Origin: Mangrovivirga cuniculi
GTDB lineage: Bacteria; Bacteroidota; Bacteroidia; Cytophagales; Cyclobacteriaceae
DNA length: 64,000 nt
Reading direction: 5' to 3'
Assembly: GCF_005166025.1 (NCBI RefSeq)
Contig: NZ_CP028923.1
Span: 1,738,001 to 1,802,000 of the forward strand
This document shows, in pieces, positions 19,888 through 29,977 of this stretch (the first letter of the stretch is position 1; every line of letters starts with the position of its first letter). The translations under genes were made by a program, and so were the position numbers. Under the pieces are notes generated by a model. That model saw nothing but the letters and a program-made list of their open reading frames with translations, ran no database searches and was not told the origin of the DNA.

Positions 19888-20871
19888 ATGAGTGAAATCA
19901 GAAACGATTGGACACGAGAAGAGATTGAGGAAATATACAACTCACCCATCCTGGATTTAATTTACAGAGCCGCAACTGTACATCGTGAAAATAACGATGC
20001 TCAGGAAGTACAGGTTTGTACACTTTTATCTGTAAAAACAGGCGGATGCCCTGAGGATTGTTCATACTGCCCTCAGGCTGCAAGGTATCATACTGATGTT
20101 AAAGTACATAAACTACTCGATGTTGATGATGTCCTGGAAAAGGCTTCAAATGCAAAGGCAAACGGGAGTACTCGTTTTTGCATGGGTGCAGCATGGAGAG
20201 AGGTGAGAGATAACAGAGACTTTGATAAAGTTCTTGAAATGGTTAAAGGTGTTAATGGCATGGGTATGGAAGTTTGTTGTACGCTTGGTATGCTATCAGA
20301 GGATCAGGCTAAGAAGCTTCAAGAAGCCGGGTTATATGCTTATAACCATAACCTCGATACCAGTGAAGAACATTATAATGAGATAATTACAACAAGAAAT
20401 TACGATGACAGGCTTGATACATTGGAAAATGTGAGAAAAGCTAAAATTTCTGTTTGTTCAGGAGGTATAATAGGACTTGGCGAAACAGAGAAAGACCGAG
20501 TTGGCATGCTACATACCTTAGCTACTTTACCAGAACATCCTGAATCAGTTCCTGTGAATGCTTTAGTGCCTGTTGAAGGAACTCCTATGGAAAAGCAACC
20601 AAAAGTGCCAGTATGGGATATGATCAGAATGATAGCGACAGCGAGAATCATAATGCCTAAAGCAATGGTAAGGTTATCAGCCGGGAGAGTGAGAATGTCT
20701 CAGGAAGAACAAGCACTTTGTTTCATGGCGGGAGCGAATTCGATATTTGCCGGAGATAAACTTCTTACCACTCCAAACCCTGAAGTGAATGAAGATGAAG
20801 AGCTTTTCCAGGTGTTGAATCTGAAACCAAGAAAGGCATTTAAAGATCAGGAGAAAGCCACGGTAGCTTAA
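19888..20871 (+). CDS. bioB: Biotin synthase
   Basis: This 327-residue radical-SAM enzyme inserts sulfur into dethiobiotin to form biotin. The radical-SAM [4Fe-4S] motif is CPEDCSYC near residues 54-61. The [2Fe-2S] cluster ligands that serve as sulfur donor are expected in the conserved Cys residues of [16 protein letters not shown] and [11 protein letters not shown], all present, with the Arg ligand in RLSAGRVRM. Length is normal. It is the first biotin gene of the locus but is separated from bioF by a terminator hairpin, so its expression can exceed or be uncoupled from bioFDA. Confidence 0.97.
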   Translation: MSEIRNDWTREEIEEIYNSPILDLIYRAATVHRENNDAQEVQVCTLLSVKTGGCPEDCSYCPQAARYHTDVKVHKLLDVDDVLEKASNAKANGSTRFCMGAAWREVRDNRDFDKVLEMVKGVNGMGMEVCCTLGMLSEDQAKKLQEAGLYAYNHNLDTSEEHYNEIITTRNYDDRLDTLENVRKAKISVCSGGIIGLGETEKDRVGMLHTLATLPEHPESVPVNALVPVEGTPMEKQPKVPVWDMIRMIATARIIMPKAMVRLSAGRVRMSQEEQALCFMAGANSIFAGDKLLTTPNPEVNEDEELFQVLNLKPRKAFKDQEKATVA

Positions 20872-20895
20872 AAAATTAAAACTGAAATCATTATT

Positions 20896-20922
20896 AAAGC
20901 TGCCAGAAATGGCAGCTTTTTT
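20896..20922 (+). terminator. Terminator between bioB and bioF
   Basis: AAAGCTGCC and GGCAGCTTT form a 9-base-pair stem with loop AGAAAT, followed by TTT. It sits only 26 bases before the bioF start, so bioFDA needs read-through or a promoter in or after this hairpin. Confidence 0.88.
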
Positions 20923-20947
20923 ATCTTTTATGGGGTAGGGATATAGA

Positions 20948-22087
20948 ATGAAATCAATAAATAATTTTATTACAGAGTTTCTTGAGAAAAAGAAAGCCAC
21001 AGGTACTTACCGGCGATTGGTAGGGATAGGCGATGGAATTGATTTCGTTTCAAATGATTACCTGAACCTTAGTAAAAGCGAAGAATTGAAATTAATTCTA
21101 AATGAGGAATTAAATAGAAGGCCTTTTAAAGCAGGTAGCTCAGGTAGCAGACTTTTAGGTGGGAATAGTGATTATATCCAAGAAACAGAAGACTATCTGG
21201 CTAATTTTTACAATGCCGAGGCCACATTGATTTTTTCATCGGGATACCAGGCAAACCTAGCAGTACTTTCATCTTTGCCTCAAAGAGGAGATACTATTTT
21301 CTATGATGAATTGAGTCATGCTTGCATGAAGGATGGTGTCAGGTTAAATTTTGCTGAATCATATCCTTTTAAGCATAATGATTTTGAAGACCTTGAAAGG
21401 AAAATTGACCGATTTGGCCAAGGCAAAATATTTATTGTTGCTGAATCAGTATATAGTATGGATGGTGATTTTGTAAATCTTCTTAAGCTTGTGGAAATTG
21501 CTGAGAAGTTCGATGCCGGAATTATTTTAGATGAAGCACATACTACAGCGTGGTATGGGATTAATGGAAAAGGCCTGGCCATTGCAGAAAATCTTGAAAA
21601 TAGACTTTTAACTCGAATTTATACTTATGGAAAGGGCCCTGGGACTCATGGGGCTTTGGTAGCCGGTAATAGTGAATTAATAGACTTTATAATAAATACT
21701 TCTCGCCCCTTTATATATACTACAGCTCCTCCTGATCACCAGGTAGCATTAATTAAAGGGGCAACTAAGCTCTTTTCTGGTGAATATGGTGAAAGAAAGA
21801 GAATAGGATTACAAAGAAATATGGCATTGTTTTCTGAAATTGCGAAGAGAGCTGATTTTGGTTTAGAAATGAACCTGATTGATTCAAAAGCACCTATAAA
21901 ATCAATTATAATTCCGGGAAACGAAAGGGTAGACCGGGTATGCGAAGTACTTAGAGCTGATAATATAGAAGTTCGGCCGGTAAAATCACCTACAGTTAAA
22001 AAGGGATCAGAAAGAATCCGGGTGTGCTTGCATTCTGATAATACAAAAGAAGATATTAACAAATTGTTTGACGGACTAACACTTTAA
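20948..22087 (+). CDS. bioF: 8-amino-7-oxononanoate synthase
   Basis: This 379-residue fold-type I PLP enzyme condenses pimeloyl-ACP (or -CoA) with alanine to give KAPA. Recognisable segments are DYLNLS near residue 36, GSSGSRLLGGN near 60, FSSGYQANLAVLSSLP, DEAHTTAWYG with the PLP-contacting Asp and His, and YGKGPGTHGALVAG carrying the Schiff-base Lys. It starts 26 bases after a terminator and is followed by bioD and bioA in tight spacing. The wider family includes Kbl and ALA synthase; the operon context supports BioF. Confidence 0.95.
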   Translation: MKSINNFITEFLEKKKATGTYRRLVGIGDGIDFVSNDYLNLSKSEELKLILNEELNRRPFKAGSSGSRLLGGNSDYIQETEDYLANFYNAEATLIFSSGYQANLAVLSSLPQRGDTIFYDELSHACMKDGVRLNFAESYPFKHNDFEDLERKIDRFGQGKIFIVAESVYSMDGDFVNLLKLVEIAEKFDAGIILDEAHTTAWYGINGKGLAIAENLENRLLTRIYTYGKGPGTHGALVAGNSELIDFIINTSRPFIYTTAPPDHQVALIKGATKLFSGEYGERKRIGLQRNMALFSEIAKRADFGLEMNLIDSKAPIKSIIIPGNERVDRVCEVLRADNIEVRPVKSPTVKKGSERIRVCLHSDNTKEDINKLFDGLTL

Positions 22088-22097
22088 ATTGTCAATA

Positions 22098-22709
22098 ATG
22101 GCTCATAGATTTTTTGTAACTGCAATAGGTACAGATAGCGGTAAAACTGTTTTTTCAGCTATATTATGCGAAGCGTTAAAGGCAGATTACTGGAAACCGA
22201 TTCAGGCTGGCCTTCCAGGTGATACGGATTCTGTTCGTACATTAGTGTCTAATAAAAAAAGTAAATTTCATGAAGAAGGAATAAAACTGAAGACACCTGC
22301 TTCTCCTCACGCAGCTGGTAAGAAAGAGGAAGTCGAAGTTTCTTTACAAAGAATTGAGTTACCGGAAACTAATAACCATTTGATTATTGAAGGCGCAGGG
22401 GGTGTACTTGTGCCCTTAAACGATCAGGAAAATGTTATTGACATAGCGAGAAGAGTAAATGCAGAGGTAATAGTTGTTTCAAATTTATACCTGGGATCCA
22501 TAAATCATACTTTGTTGACACTGGATTGGTTATCACAAAATGAAATTCCAGTGAGGGGGATTGTTTTTAATGGTGATCCGAACCCGGAAAGTCAGGAGAT
22601 AATCTTACAACGAAGTGGATTAGAGGAGTTACTGCACATTTACACCGAGGAGAAGATTACTAAAAAAGAAATTAAAAAATACGCAGAAAGAATAAGAGAG
22701 AAAATATAA
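22098..22709 (+). CDS. bioD: Dethiobiotin synthetase
   Basis: The 203-residue enzyme closes the ureido ring of biotin from DAPA, CO2 and ATP. The P-loop is GTDSGKT at residues 10-16, the KPIQAG segment at 33-38 holds the substrate-binding Lys, and EGAGGVLVPL is the second conserved motif. I choose the ATG at 22098 (MAHRFF) over a TTG three codons upstream because it gives the usual N-terminus ahead of the P-loop strand. It lies 10 bases after bioF and one base before bioA, clearly within one operon. Confidence 0.95.
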   Translation: MAHRFFVTAIGTDSGKTVFSAILCEALKADYWKPIQAGLPGDTDSVRTLVSNKKSKFHEEGIKLKTPASPHAAGKKEEVEVSLQRIELPETNNHLIIEGAGGVLVPLNDQENVIDIARRVNAEVIVVSNLYLGSINHTLLTLDWLSQNEIPVRGIVFNGDPNPESQEIILQRSGLEELLHIYTEEKITKKEIKKYAERIREKI

Positions 22710-22710
22710 T

Positions 22711-23994
22711 ATGGCAGATAATCTTATTTCAAGAGATAAAGAAGTAATATGGCATCCTTTTACCAGCTTGGGTGGTAATGAAAACCCTTTACCAGCAGTA
22801 AAAGGAGATGGTATTTATATAGAATTAGAAGATGGCAGGCGAATTATTGATGGCGTATCAAGCTGGTGGGTGAATTTGCATGGTCACGGTAATAAGCATA
22901 TAGCAAAAGCGGTCGCAAAACAGGCAGCAGACCTTGAACATGTGATATTTGCTGGTTTCACCCACGAACCTGCAGTCAAACTGGCTGAAGAGGTTTTAAG
23001 CATAACTCCCAAAAATCAAAAGAAAGTATTCTTTTCCGATAACGGATCAACAGCTGTAGAAGTCGCGTTGAAAATGGCTTTTCAGTACTGGCATAATCAA
23101 AAGATAGAGAAAAAAAAGGTCATAGCGATAAATGGAAGTTACCATGGTGATACATTTGGAGCAATGTCTGTGGGTGACCGGGATGTATTTGTAAAGCCTT
23201 TTATACCATACCTTTTTGATGTTGAATTTATTGATTTTCCAGGTTCTGAAAATCAACAAGATGTTTTAAAGCAATTTGCAGATATTATTGACTCAGATGA
23301 TGTGGCTGCTTTTATTTTCGAACCTTTGGTTCAGGGTTCTGCCGGAATGAGGATTTACGATACTGAGGTTTTAGATACCATGTTGAGTATGGCTAAAGGA
23401 GCCGGTGTTGTTTGCATAGCTGATGAAGTGTTTACTGGCTTTGGCAGAACCGGTAAAATGTTTGCTTGCGACCACCTAAGACACAATCCTGATATTATGT
23501 GCTTATCAAAGGGCTTGACAGGTGGAACCATGGCTTTAGGAGCTACAACATGTACTCTGGACATCCAAAAGCCTTTTCAAACCAGTGATCTTTTAAAGAC
23601 GTTTTTTCATGGGCATAGCTATACCGGTAATCCAATAGCATGTGCCTCAGGTGTTGCAAGTATGGAATTATTAAAGTCTGATGAGTGTCAAAAAAAGATC
23701 AAAAAGATCAGTGAATGGCATAAATCGTCTTCAGTCAGGCTTGGTGGAAACAGGGCAATCAAAAACGTCAGGCATTTAGGGACTATACTTGCTTTTGAAG
23801 TTAAAACATTAAAAGATACGGGTTATTTTAACGAAGTAAGGCACAGGCTTTATCCTACATTTTTAAAACATGACGTCCTCTTAAGACCGCTTGGGAATGT
23901 TGTTTATTTTTTACCTCCTTATTGTATAACTGAAGAAGAATATGAAAAGGTAATAGAGGTGATAGAGAAGGTGATGAGAGAAATTAATAGTTAA
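22711..23994 (+). CDS. bioA: Adenosylmethionine-8-amino-7-oxononanoate aminotransferase
   Basis: This 427-residue class III PLP aminotransferase converts KAPA to DAPA using S-adenosylmethionine as amino donor. BioA features are WHPFTS near the N-terminus, SSWWVNLHGHG near residue 50, NGSYHGDTFGAMSVG, the DEVFTGFGRTG motif with the PLP Asp, and SKGLTGGTMALG with the catalytic Lys. The WW pair is typical of BioA rather than of other class III enzymes. It ends the bioFDA group and overlaps the convergent DUF2007 gene by four bases. Confidence 0.97.
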   Translation: MADNLISRDKEVIWHPFTSLGGNENPLPAVKGDGIYIELEDGRRIIDGVSSWWVNLHGHGNKHIAKAVAKQAADLEHVIFAGFTHEPAVKLAEEVLSITPKNQKKVFFSDNGSTAVEVALKMAFQYWHNQKIEKKKVIAINGSYHGDTFGAMSVGDRDVFVKPFIPYLFDVEFIDFPGSENQQDVLKQFADIIDSDDVAAFIFEPLVQGSAGMRIYDTEVLDTMLSMAKGAGVVCIADEVFTGFGRTGKMFACDHLRHNPDIMCLSKGLTGGTMALGATTCTLDIQKPFQTSDLLKTFFHGHSYTGNPIACASGVASMELLKSDECQKKIKKISEWHKSSSVRLGGNRAIKNVRHLGTILAFEVKTLKDTGYFNEVRHRLYPTFLKHDVLLRPLGNVVYFLPPYCITEEEYEKVIEVIEKVMREINS

Positions 23995-24383
23995 TAAAGG
24001 AAAGTATTGCCACAATCAAGGCATTGATATTTTTTATCATTTGTTTGAATTTGATTGTCAGGGGTAAATATTTTAAATACTCTGGCGATCAAATTCATTA
24101 TTAATTCATCTTGAATTGGTTTAGAATTAGTTGAATTACAGTGGGGACATACGACTATTTTTGAAGGAGATTCATATTTTAACCCAAGGATGTCACGAGC
24201 CATTTCGTAATCGTCCTCTAAGACCATTAACCCAATTCCTCCAATAAGAGTTTTTAGATGGGGAAGGGTAACTGAAGTCTCTTCATCAATCAACACGACA
24301 GGAACTCCATGTTGTTGAAGCTTACTTCTCATGATGTGTGCATTATTATAATCGTATTCTCTTAATAAAAGTACTAATCCCAT
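23991..24383 (-). CDS. DUF2007-type protein with C-terminal zinc ribbon
   Basis: The 130-residue protein has an N-terminal DUF2007 (putative signal-transducing) ferredoxin-like domain, recognisable from LLREYDYNNAHIMRSKLQQHGVPV-type residues at about 5-29 and ARDIL near 65. A C-terminal zinc ribbon has CPHC near residue 79 and CLDC near 121. No enzyme motif is visible and the function is unknown. Its stop codon overlaps bioA by four bases in convergent orientation. A zinc ribbon suggests nucleic-acid or protein binding. Confidence 0.7.
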   Translation of the reverse strand: MGLVLLLREYDYNNAHIMRSKLQQHGVPVVLIDEETSVTLPHLKTLIGGIGLMVLEDDYEMARDILGLKYESPSKIVVCPHCNSTNSKPIQDELIMNLIARVFKIFTPDNQIQTNDKKYQCLDCGNTFLY

Positions 24384-24526
24384 TGACTGATTCCCTGTTG
24401 GTAATTAAACGATTAACAGAGCCTTTTAGATTTAATATACAAAAAAAACAGAATAGATATTCGACGAGTTTTGAAAAAAGAAAAGATAACAACAATTTCT
24501 ATTTAGTAATGCGATAAGGTTTTTTA

Positions 24527-25570
24527 TCATATAAGATTAATCACTTTTAGAATTTCATACTCGTCATTAAAAAGGTCACTAAAGCCGTAATTACTTAATA
24601 AAATGAATTGAGTTTTAGTACCCGGGAAATAATAGAATAACACATTGTATCCATCACATTCTCCTTCGAAACCATAACCAGGGTTTTCTATTGATCCTAT
24701 TTTTTTGAATAAAACAGGGGATGTATTTGAACCCAGAACTTTTTCAAGTGTACCATCTGATATATATTCACTTTGAAAAAGAAAATCATACATCTTTAAT
24801 ATGTCATTTCCTCCTGACCATAAATTTCCCTCAGGATAATTGAGCGTCTCGTTTTCAGGATCCATTTCGATTATTTCTTCTGACTGAGTCTTTTTATATC
24901 CTAACGCATATCGGCTATCTGCTTTAGAGTGTTTAAAAGCTGTTTTTAAGGTAATGAATTCGGTTCTGGGTAATCCAATAATCGGACTGATAGTTTCATA
25001 GAAAAAATCCTCAAATTTTAGACCAGAGATTTTCTCAATTACTGCAGCAATGATAATGCTATTGACGTGACTATATTTATAATTCCCTGTATTAACATTG
25101 TCTTGTTTCTGAATTATTTCCTCTATTAGAGATCGATTGTCGTTATATTTTGTCAGTTCATTATCTGGATTTATATCCTCAAGTCCTGAAGTGTGTGTTA
25201 GTATATTTTTTAATGTTATATAAGGGTATTTTTCAAATTCAGGAAGGTACTGAGAAACGGAATCTTCAAGAGAAACTTTGTTTTGCTCAATTAGCCAGCT
25301 TATTGATAATAATTTAGCTATATCAGATCCATTACAGAGATTGAATTCTGAATCGGTGAATAATAGCTCCTCATCTTTAAAATCAGCATAGCCAAAAGCT
25401 TTTTCATACTTTACTTTTCCGTTAACACTGATCAATGATATACCGGAAAAATCACCTGTTCGATACTTTTCTTCCAGTATCTCATCAAAACGATTGAAAT
25501 CTATATTCTTTTGAGCATAAAGACTATAGGTACAAACAACTAGGATAAAAAATGTGCGAATTACTATCAA
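24527..25570 (-). CDS. Secreted beta-lactamase-fold protein, probably catalytically inactive
   Basis: The 347-residue product has a signal peptide (residues 1-20, ending YAQ) and the layout of class C beta-lactamase/serine-hydrolase proteins: GFSGISLISVNGK, LIEQNKVSLEDSVSQYLPEF, ITLKNILTHTSGL and the Tyr motif region YKYSHVNS. The catalytic SxxK that should follow FNL reads FNLCNGSD; a gapless alignment from FNL to the helix end puts Asn80 and Asp83 where Ser and Lys belong. A Ser82-Lys86 pair is present but one residue too far apart. The usual YSN is YSH, and no HGG-like C-terminal motif is seen. I therefore infer a pseudoenzyme. It lies 85 bases downstream of the TPR/HisKA gene on the same strand. 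Confidence 0.72.
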   Translation of the reverse strand: MIVIRTFFILVVCTYSLYAQKNIDFNRFDEILEEKYRTGDFSGISLISVNGKVKYEKAFGYADFKDEELLFTDSEFNLCNGSDIAKLLSISWLIEQNKVSLEDSVSQYLPEFEKYPYITLKNILTHTSGLEDINPDNELTKYNDNRSLIEEIIQKQDNVNTGNYKYSHVNSIIIAAVIEKISGLKFEDFFYETISPIIGLPRTEFITLKTAFKHSKADSRYALGYKKTQSEEIIEMDPENETLNYPEGNLWSGGNDILKMYDFLFQSEYISDGTLEKVLGSNTSPVLFKKIGSIENPGYGFEGECDGYNVLFYYFPGTKTQFILLSNYGFSDLFNDEYEILKVINLI

Positions 25571-25655
25571 ATCTTTAAAAATCGTGTTATTTGACAGTAA
25601 ATATAATTAAATAAAAATTAAATATTACTATTCTTTGATTAGGTGGGTGTGGCAT

Positions 25656-27169
25656 TTATTTTTCAAGTGTCGTAGTTATTTCGCGAATAACCTCGTCAAG
25701 CTCATCTAAAGCATTTTTTAGCCTGCAGTTATATTCTTTTTCTTCGAATGCATTTATCATGTCTTTATTCAGAAGATGGATTAAACCTAGTATCGTAGCA
25801 ACAGGGCTTCTTAATTTGTGAGAATTGATGAATGCATACTCTTGTAATTGCTCATTCTTAGCTTCAAGCTCCCGTGTTCTTTCTGCAACCCTTTTTTCCA
25901 GATTTTGATTAAGAGAGTTTAATTCTTTTGACTGTTTCTGAATGAGTTTATTCTTCTTTTTGAGTTCTGCTATATATTTGACTTTAGTTTTATACCTGTT
26001 CCTGGCAACGTAAAATAAGTAGCCAATCAAAATTAATATAATAAGCGCCATAAGGATTATGTACCATTGCATCCTTACTTTTTTCTGGCTATAGGATAAC
26101 TTTCTGTTTTTTAATTCATTTTCTTTTTCAAGTAGAAGAATTTCGTTTTTCTTTTCTTTTAGTTCGAAATCCTTTTGTAAAACTTCAATACCTGCATCTA
26201 GTTCACTTTTATTAATGTTGAACCTCAAGCTGTCCGCTATGTCGAGATATTTCAACGCATTTTTATAATCTTTTTTAATTTTAAAAGCTTCGTGTAATAA
26301 CAAGAGTCCTTCTACTTCTTCTTTAAAACTATTAGCTGACTTTGCGTTTTCTATATTTTTTTTTGCCCAGAAAATGGCTTTATCAGTCTGGCCGCTTTTC
26401 AGGTAAATGTTTGATAATACTTTATAATTATTCGATCTCAATCGAGGGTTATTAATCTCCTTATTTATATCAATCGAAAAATTGATGTAAACTATAGCTT
26501 TATCATAATTTCCCAGATATAGATTTACCTCACCGAGATTGGAATAATTAAATGCCTTCATGGACTCGTTTTGAGTGATCTCATTAAGATCTAATGATTT
26601 ATTCAAATGAAAAGTCGCAGAGTCATATTGGGTAGTTTGAATAAAACTGTTTGCCAGATTATTGTGGGCCCTACATACCTTAATGTAATCTTCAGCTCTT
26701 TTTCCTGTTTCTAATGATTTATAATAGTATTTAACAGCCTCTTTATAATTATTATTATTGTTATAGATCATACCAATTAGATTGTAACAATCCGAATGAT
26801 CAGCATAATTATCAGGACGCGTTAAGCTATGTTCCAGCGCTATATATGCTTTTTCCAGGGCGGTAGAATGTAATCCAATATTCATATAATAGAGTCCAAT
26901 CACCACCAGGTTTTTTTCAATCCCGTAACTGTAATCGATTTTTTCAGCTATTCTTAAACCTTTTTGTCCGTAGTAAAGCGAACTATCTGGACTAATTTCA
27001 AAAAATAAATAACCGATATTAGCACATAGTACTGATTCTACTGTATCAGATTCTGCTTCTACTAATAAAGATTTCAGTTCTTTAATTTCTGAAACTCTAT
27101 CCTTGTTATCCGCAAGTACCAGAGGATTGTAAAATATAAAGAAGGCTAATAAAAAAATAATAATCTCAT
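25656..27169 (-). CDS. TPR sensor with HisKA-like domain but no ATPase domain, apparent frameshift
   Basis: The long open part begins at a GTG near 26906, but the same frame stays open to 27174 and encodes a signal sequence and further TPR sequence (LAFFIFYNPLVLADNKDRVS, then GQKGLRIAEKIDYSYGI). An ATG at 27169 joins it if one T is added to the seven-base run at 27151-27157 (MRLLFFLLAFF...), giving 504 residues. The order is signal or anchor, about six TPR repeats, a transmembrane segment (MQWYIILMALIILILIGYLF), a coiled coil with VAERTRELE, and a HisKA-like helix AFINSHKLRSPVATILGL with the phospho-acceptor His. The protein ends ~50 residues later with no N, G1 or G2 ATP-binding boxes. Confidence 0.75.
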
Positions 27170-27342
27170 ACAGTCAACATCACAATAAAAAGTATGTCTT
27201 TGACATAAAAAGCAATATAATTATACGGGTATTATAAATAAGATAAAATATTTTCCAATTATTAATCTAAACTTTATTAATTAACTACTGAATGTTTTAC
27301 TGTTAAATGTAAATAATCCTAATAGATATAAAAATAATTAAA

Positions 27343-28979
27343 ATGACATTCGACTATATTATAATTGGTGCCGGATCGGCAGGTTGTGTTTTGGCTAATA
27401 GATTATCTTCTGAAGAAAAATTAAGTGTTGCCTTACTAGAAGCAGGAGAAAAGGACAAGATGCCTGAAATTAAAATTCCAGGTGCTTACTCAAAATTGAA
27501 TAATACTAAGATAGATTGGTCTTTTTGGACTGAAGAACAAAAGAATGTACTCAATAGAAAGATTTTCGTTCCACGGGGAAAGACATTAGGAGGGAGTAGT
27601 AGTACGAATGCAATGGCCTATGTAAGAGGTAATAAAAACGATTTTGATGAGTGGGAGAAACTGGGAAATAAGGGGTGGTCTTATGATAACGTTCTTCCTT
27701 ATTTTATAAAATCTGAAAATAATGAAGATATCGATAATGAGTATCATGGAAATAAAGGACCTTTAAATGTAGCTTTCTCAAAGCAACCTACAGAGTTGGG
27801 GAGTGCTTTCATAGAAAGTTGTCAAATCCATGATATACCTTATAACTACGATTACAATGGTAAGGAGCAGTTAGGCGCAAGTATGCTTCAGTTTACAATA
27901 AAAGATAACCAAAGACATAGTACAGCAAAGGCCTTTTTGAAACCAATTCTAAAAAGAAATAACCTACATGTATTCACTAAAGCCTTTGTCCAAAGGATCA
28001 TTATTGAAAACAATAAAGCAGTGGGGGTGGAGGTAGATATTGATGGTGAAAAAACAATTATCAAATGTAAGAAAGAGGTTATCTTATCAGCAGGTTCAAT
28101 TCAGTCACCACAGGTTTTAATGTTGTCAGGTATTGGGCCATCAAAAACCTTACAAAAATTTGATATTGAAGTGAATAAGGATTTAGGAGGAGTAGGGCAA
28201 AATTTAACGGACCATATTTGGAGTGGTATTTCCGGAGAAGTAAATATACCTACTGGTAATACTTTACTTAAACCCTTCAATATGTTCAAAGCAACCCTGA
28301 ATCATTTGGTATTTAATTCAGGTCCATTGAGTAATAGTCCTCTTGAAGCAAATGCATTTTTAAAATCTGATCCGGACCTGAAAAGGCCAGATCTGCAATT
28401 TCATTTTACACCTATCGGTATAAAAAATGACTATTCTACTGATATTTACGATCTAAGTACGTTTCCCAGGAAGGATGGATATGGGATAATGGTAATTTTG
28501 ATCAGACCTGAAAGTCGGGGTTTCGTATCAATCAGGAGTAAATCAGCTTATGATCCACCAATTATTCAACCTAATTTTTTATCTGTAAATAAGGATTTGT
28601 ATGTTTTGCTTTCAGGGATAAAAAAGCTATCGGTGTTGCACATTCAGAACCATTACGAAAATACAATCCTAATGGAGTGATATTTCCAACTAATCTGTCA
28701 GACGACAAAGCATTAAAAGAACATATATTAAAATCATTAGAAACACTTTATCATCCTGTCGGTACCTGTAAAATGGGAACAGATGATATGGCAGTAACGG
28801 ATCATGAATTAAAGGTTAGAGGAATAGATGGACTAAGAGTAGTTGATGCTTCAATAATGCCAACTATAATTTCAGGAAATACTAATGCAGCGACAATAAT
28901 GATCGCAGAGAAAGCAGCTGATATGATTCTGAAAAGCGTTGATCAAAAGGAATCAACAGAAACAGTTAAAATGAAATAA
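27343..28979 (+). CDS. GMC family FAD-dependent oxidoreductase, apparent frameshift
   Basis: Frames 27343-28680 and about 28622-28979 form one 545-residue GMC oxidoreductase (choline dehydrogenase-like) if one A is added to the six-A run at 28620-28625; the joint then reads [19 protein letters not shown]. The N-terminus has the FAD motif [19 protein letters not shown] signature 1 is the [18 protein letters not shown] stretch near residue 82, and signature 2 is the [18 protein letters not shown] stretch near 250. The C-terminal catalytic pair is the His in [10 protein letters not shown] and the Asn in [16 protein letters not shown]. The alcohol substrate is unknown. The last 37 bases overlap the convergent acyltransferase gene. 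Confidence 0.9.
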
Positions 28980-29977
28980 ATAATAATTGCAAAAAAGGGA
29001 TACAGGAAAATTTTTGATGTAAAGGCCGCTGTTGCATAAAAATGCTTATCACTGACTTTATTGAGAATTAGTTTGTTGATAAGTTTTCTTGGTATGTAAA
29101 AAATAATATCAGAGATAAGATAAATCGACCATTTTAATTTGCCCACCGGGGCATACCAATTGCCAGGTTTGTTAATCTCAGTTTGACTATCAAATTTGAG
29201 TATTTCCTGAATCAATTTTTGATCAGATTTAAATTGTACAGCTACTTTTTTCTTTTTCAATCTTTTTGAGTTGAAGATCTTTAGCATTGAGGTGTAACTA
29301 GAAGCTGAATCAAAATTTAAGATTAGTGTTTTCATTTTTCTGCTAAGATCTTCTAACAAATTTTCATAACCTTGTCTTTCATTTTGAATGAAAGCGGGAA
29401 CATGATCTTTTATCAGGACCGGATCGCCAATAGTAATTAATACCCTGCTTCGACTTTCAAAATGATCCTCGTAATGAATTCCAACAGGGACTATTTTAAC
29501 CCCTTTTTTATAATCATTTCTTTTTTCTGTCTCAAATGCAATTCTGGCAATACCTTTTTGTAAAGGTCTAAGCCTGTATTTAAGGTCATGGTTACCTTCA
29601 GGAAAAATTCCTATTGCCTGATTTTTCTCCAGCACTTGATGAGCAGATTCAAAACTTTGAGAATTTTTACGAACACTTCCGATACCATCTCTGAATCTGA
29701 ATACCGGGATCATTTTCAGGCTTTTTAAAATGGATGCAATTATTTTATTTTTAAATACACTGGCTCTTGTTAAGAAATGTGGATTCCTTTTAGAAATAAC
29801 ACTAAGAATCATTGCATCGAGTAATGCGTTTTGGTGATTTCCAGCAATGATAATTGGCCCTTCCGCAGGAATTTTTTCTAACCCATTAACTTTAAACTCG
29901 CTGAAATAAAGGCTGCATGCAATTCTGACCCAGATTTTTAGGGGGTAGTATAATATGTTGCCTAAAAGAATTCTCAT
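28943..29977 (-). CDS. PlsC-like glycerophospholipid acyltransferase
   Basis: The 344-residue protein belongs to the lysophospholipid acyltransferase (LPLAT) superfamily. Motif I is NHQNALLD near residue 48, a His-x5-Asp variant seen in the GPAT-like branch. Motif III is GIFPEGNHD near residue 138, followed by [10 protein letters not shown] hydrophobic N-terminus (about 1-25) and a C-terminal membrane segment (about 318-338) indicate a membrane protein. It would acylate lysophosphatidate or a related lipid. Its start overlaps the stop of the BASS transporter gene by four bases (ATGA), so both are on one transcript. Substrate position is not assignable. Confidence 0.85.
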   Translation of the reverse strand: MRILLGNILYYPLKIWVRIACSLYFSEFKVNGLEKIPAEGPIIIAGNHQNALLDAMILSVISKRNPHFLTRASVFKNKIIASILKSLKMIPVFRFRDGIGSVRKNSQSFESAHQVLEKNQAIGIFPEGNHDLKYRLRPLQKGIARIAFETEKRNDYKKGVKIVPVGIHYEDHFESRSRVLITIGDPVLIKDHVPAFIQNERQGYENLLEDLSRKMKTLILNFDSASSYTSMLKIFNSKRLKKKKVAVQFKSDQKLIQEILKFDSQTEINKPGNWYAPVGKLKWSIYLISDIIFYIPRKLINKLILNKVSDKHFYATAAFTSKIFLYPFFAIIIYFILTVSVDSF

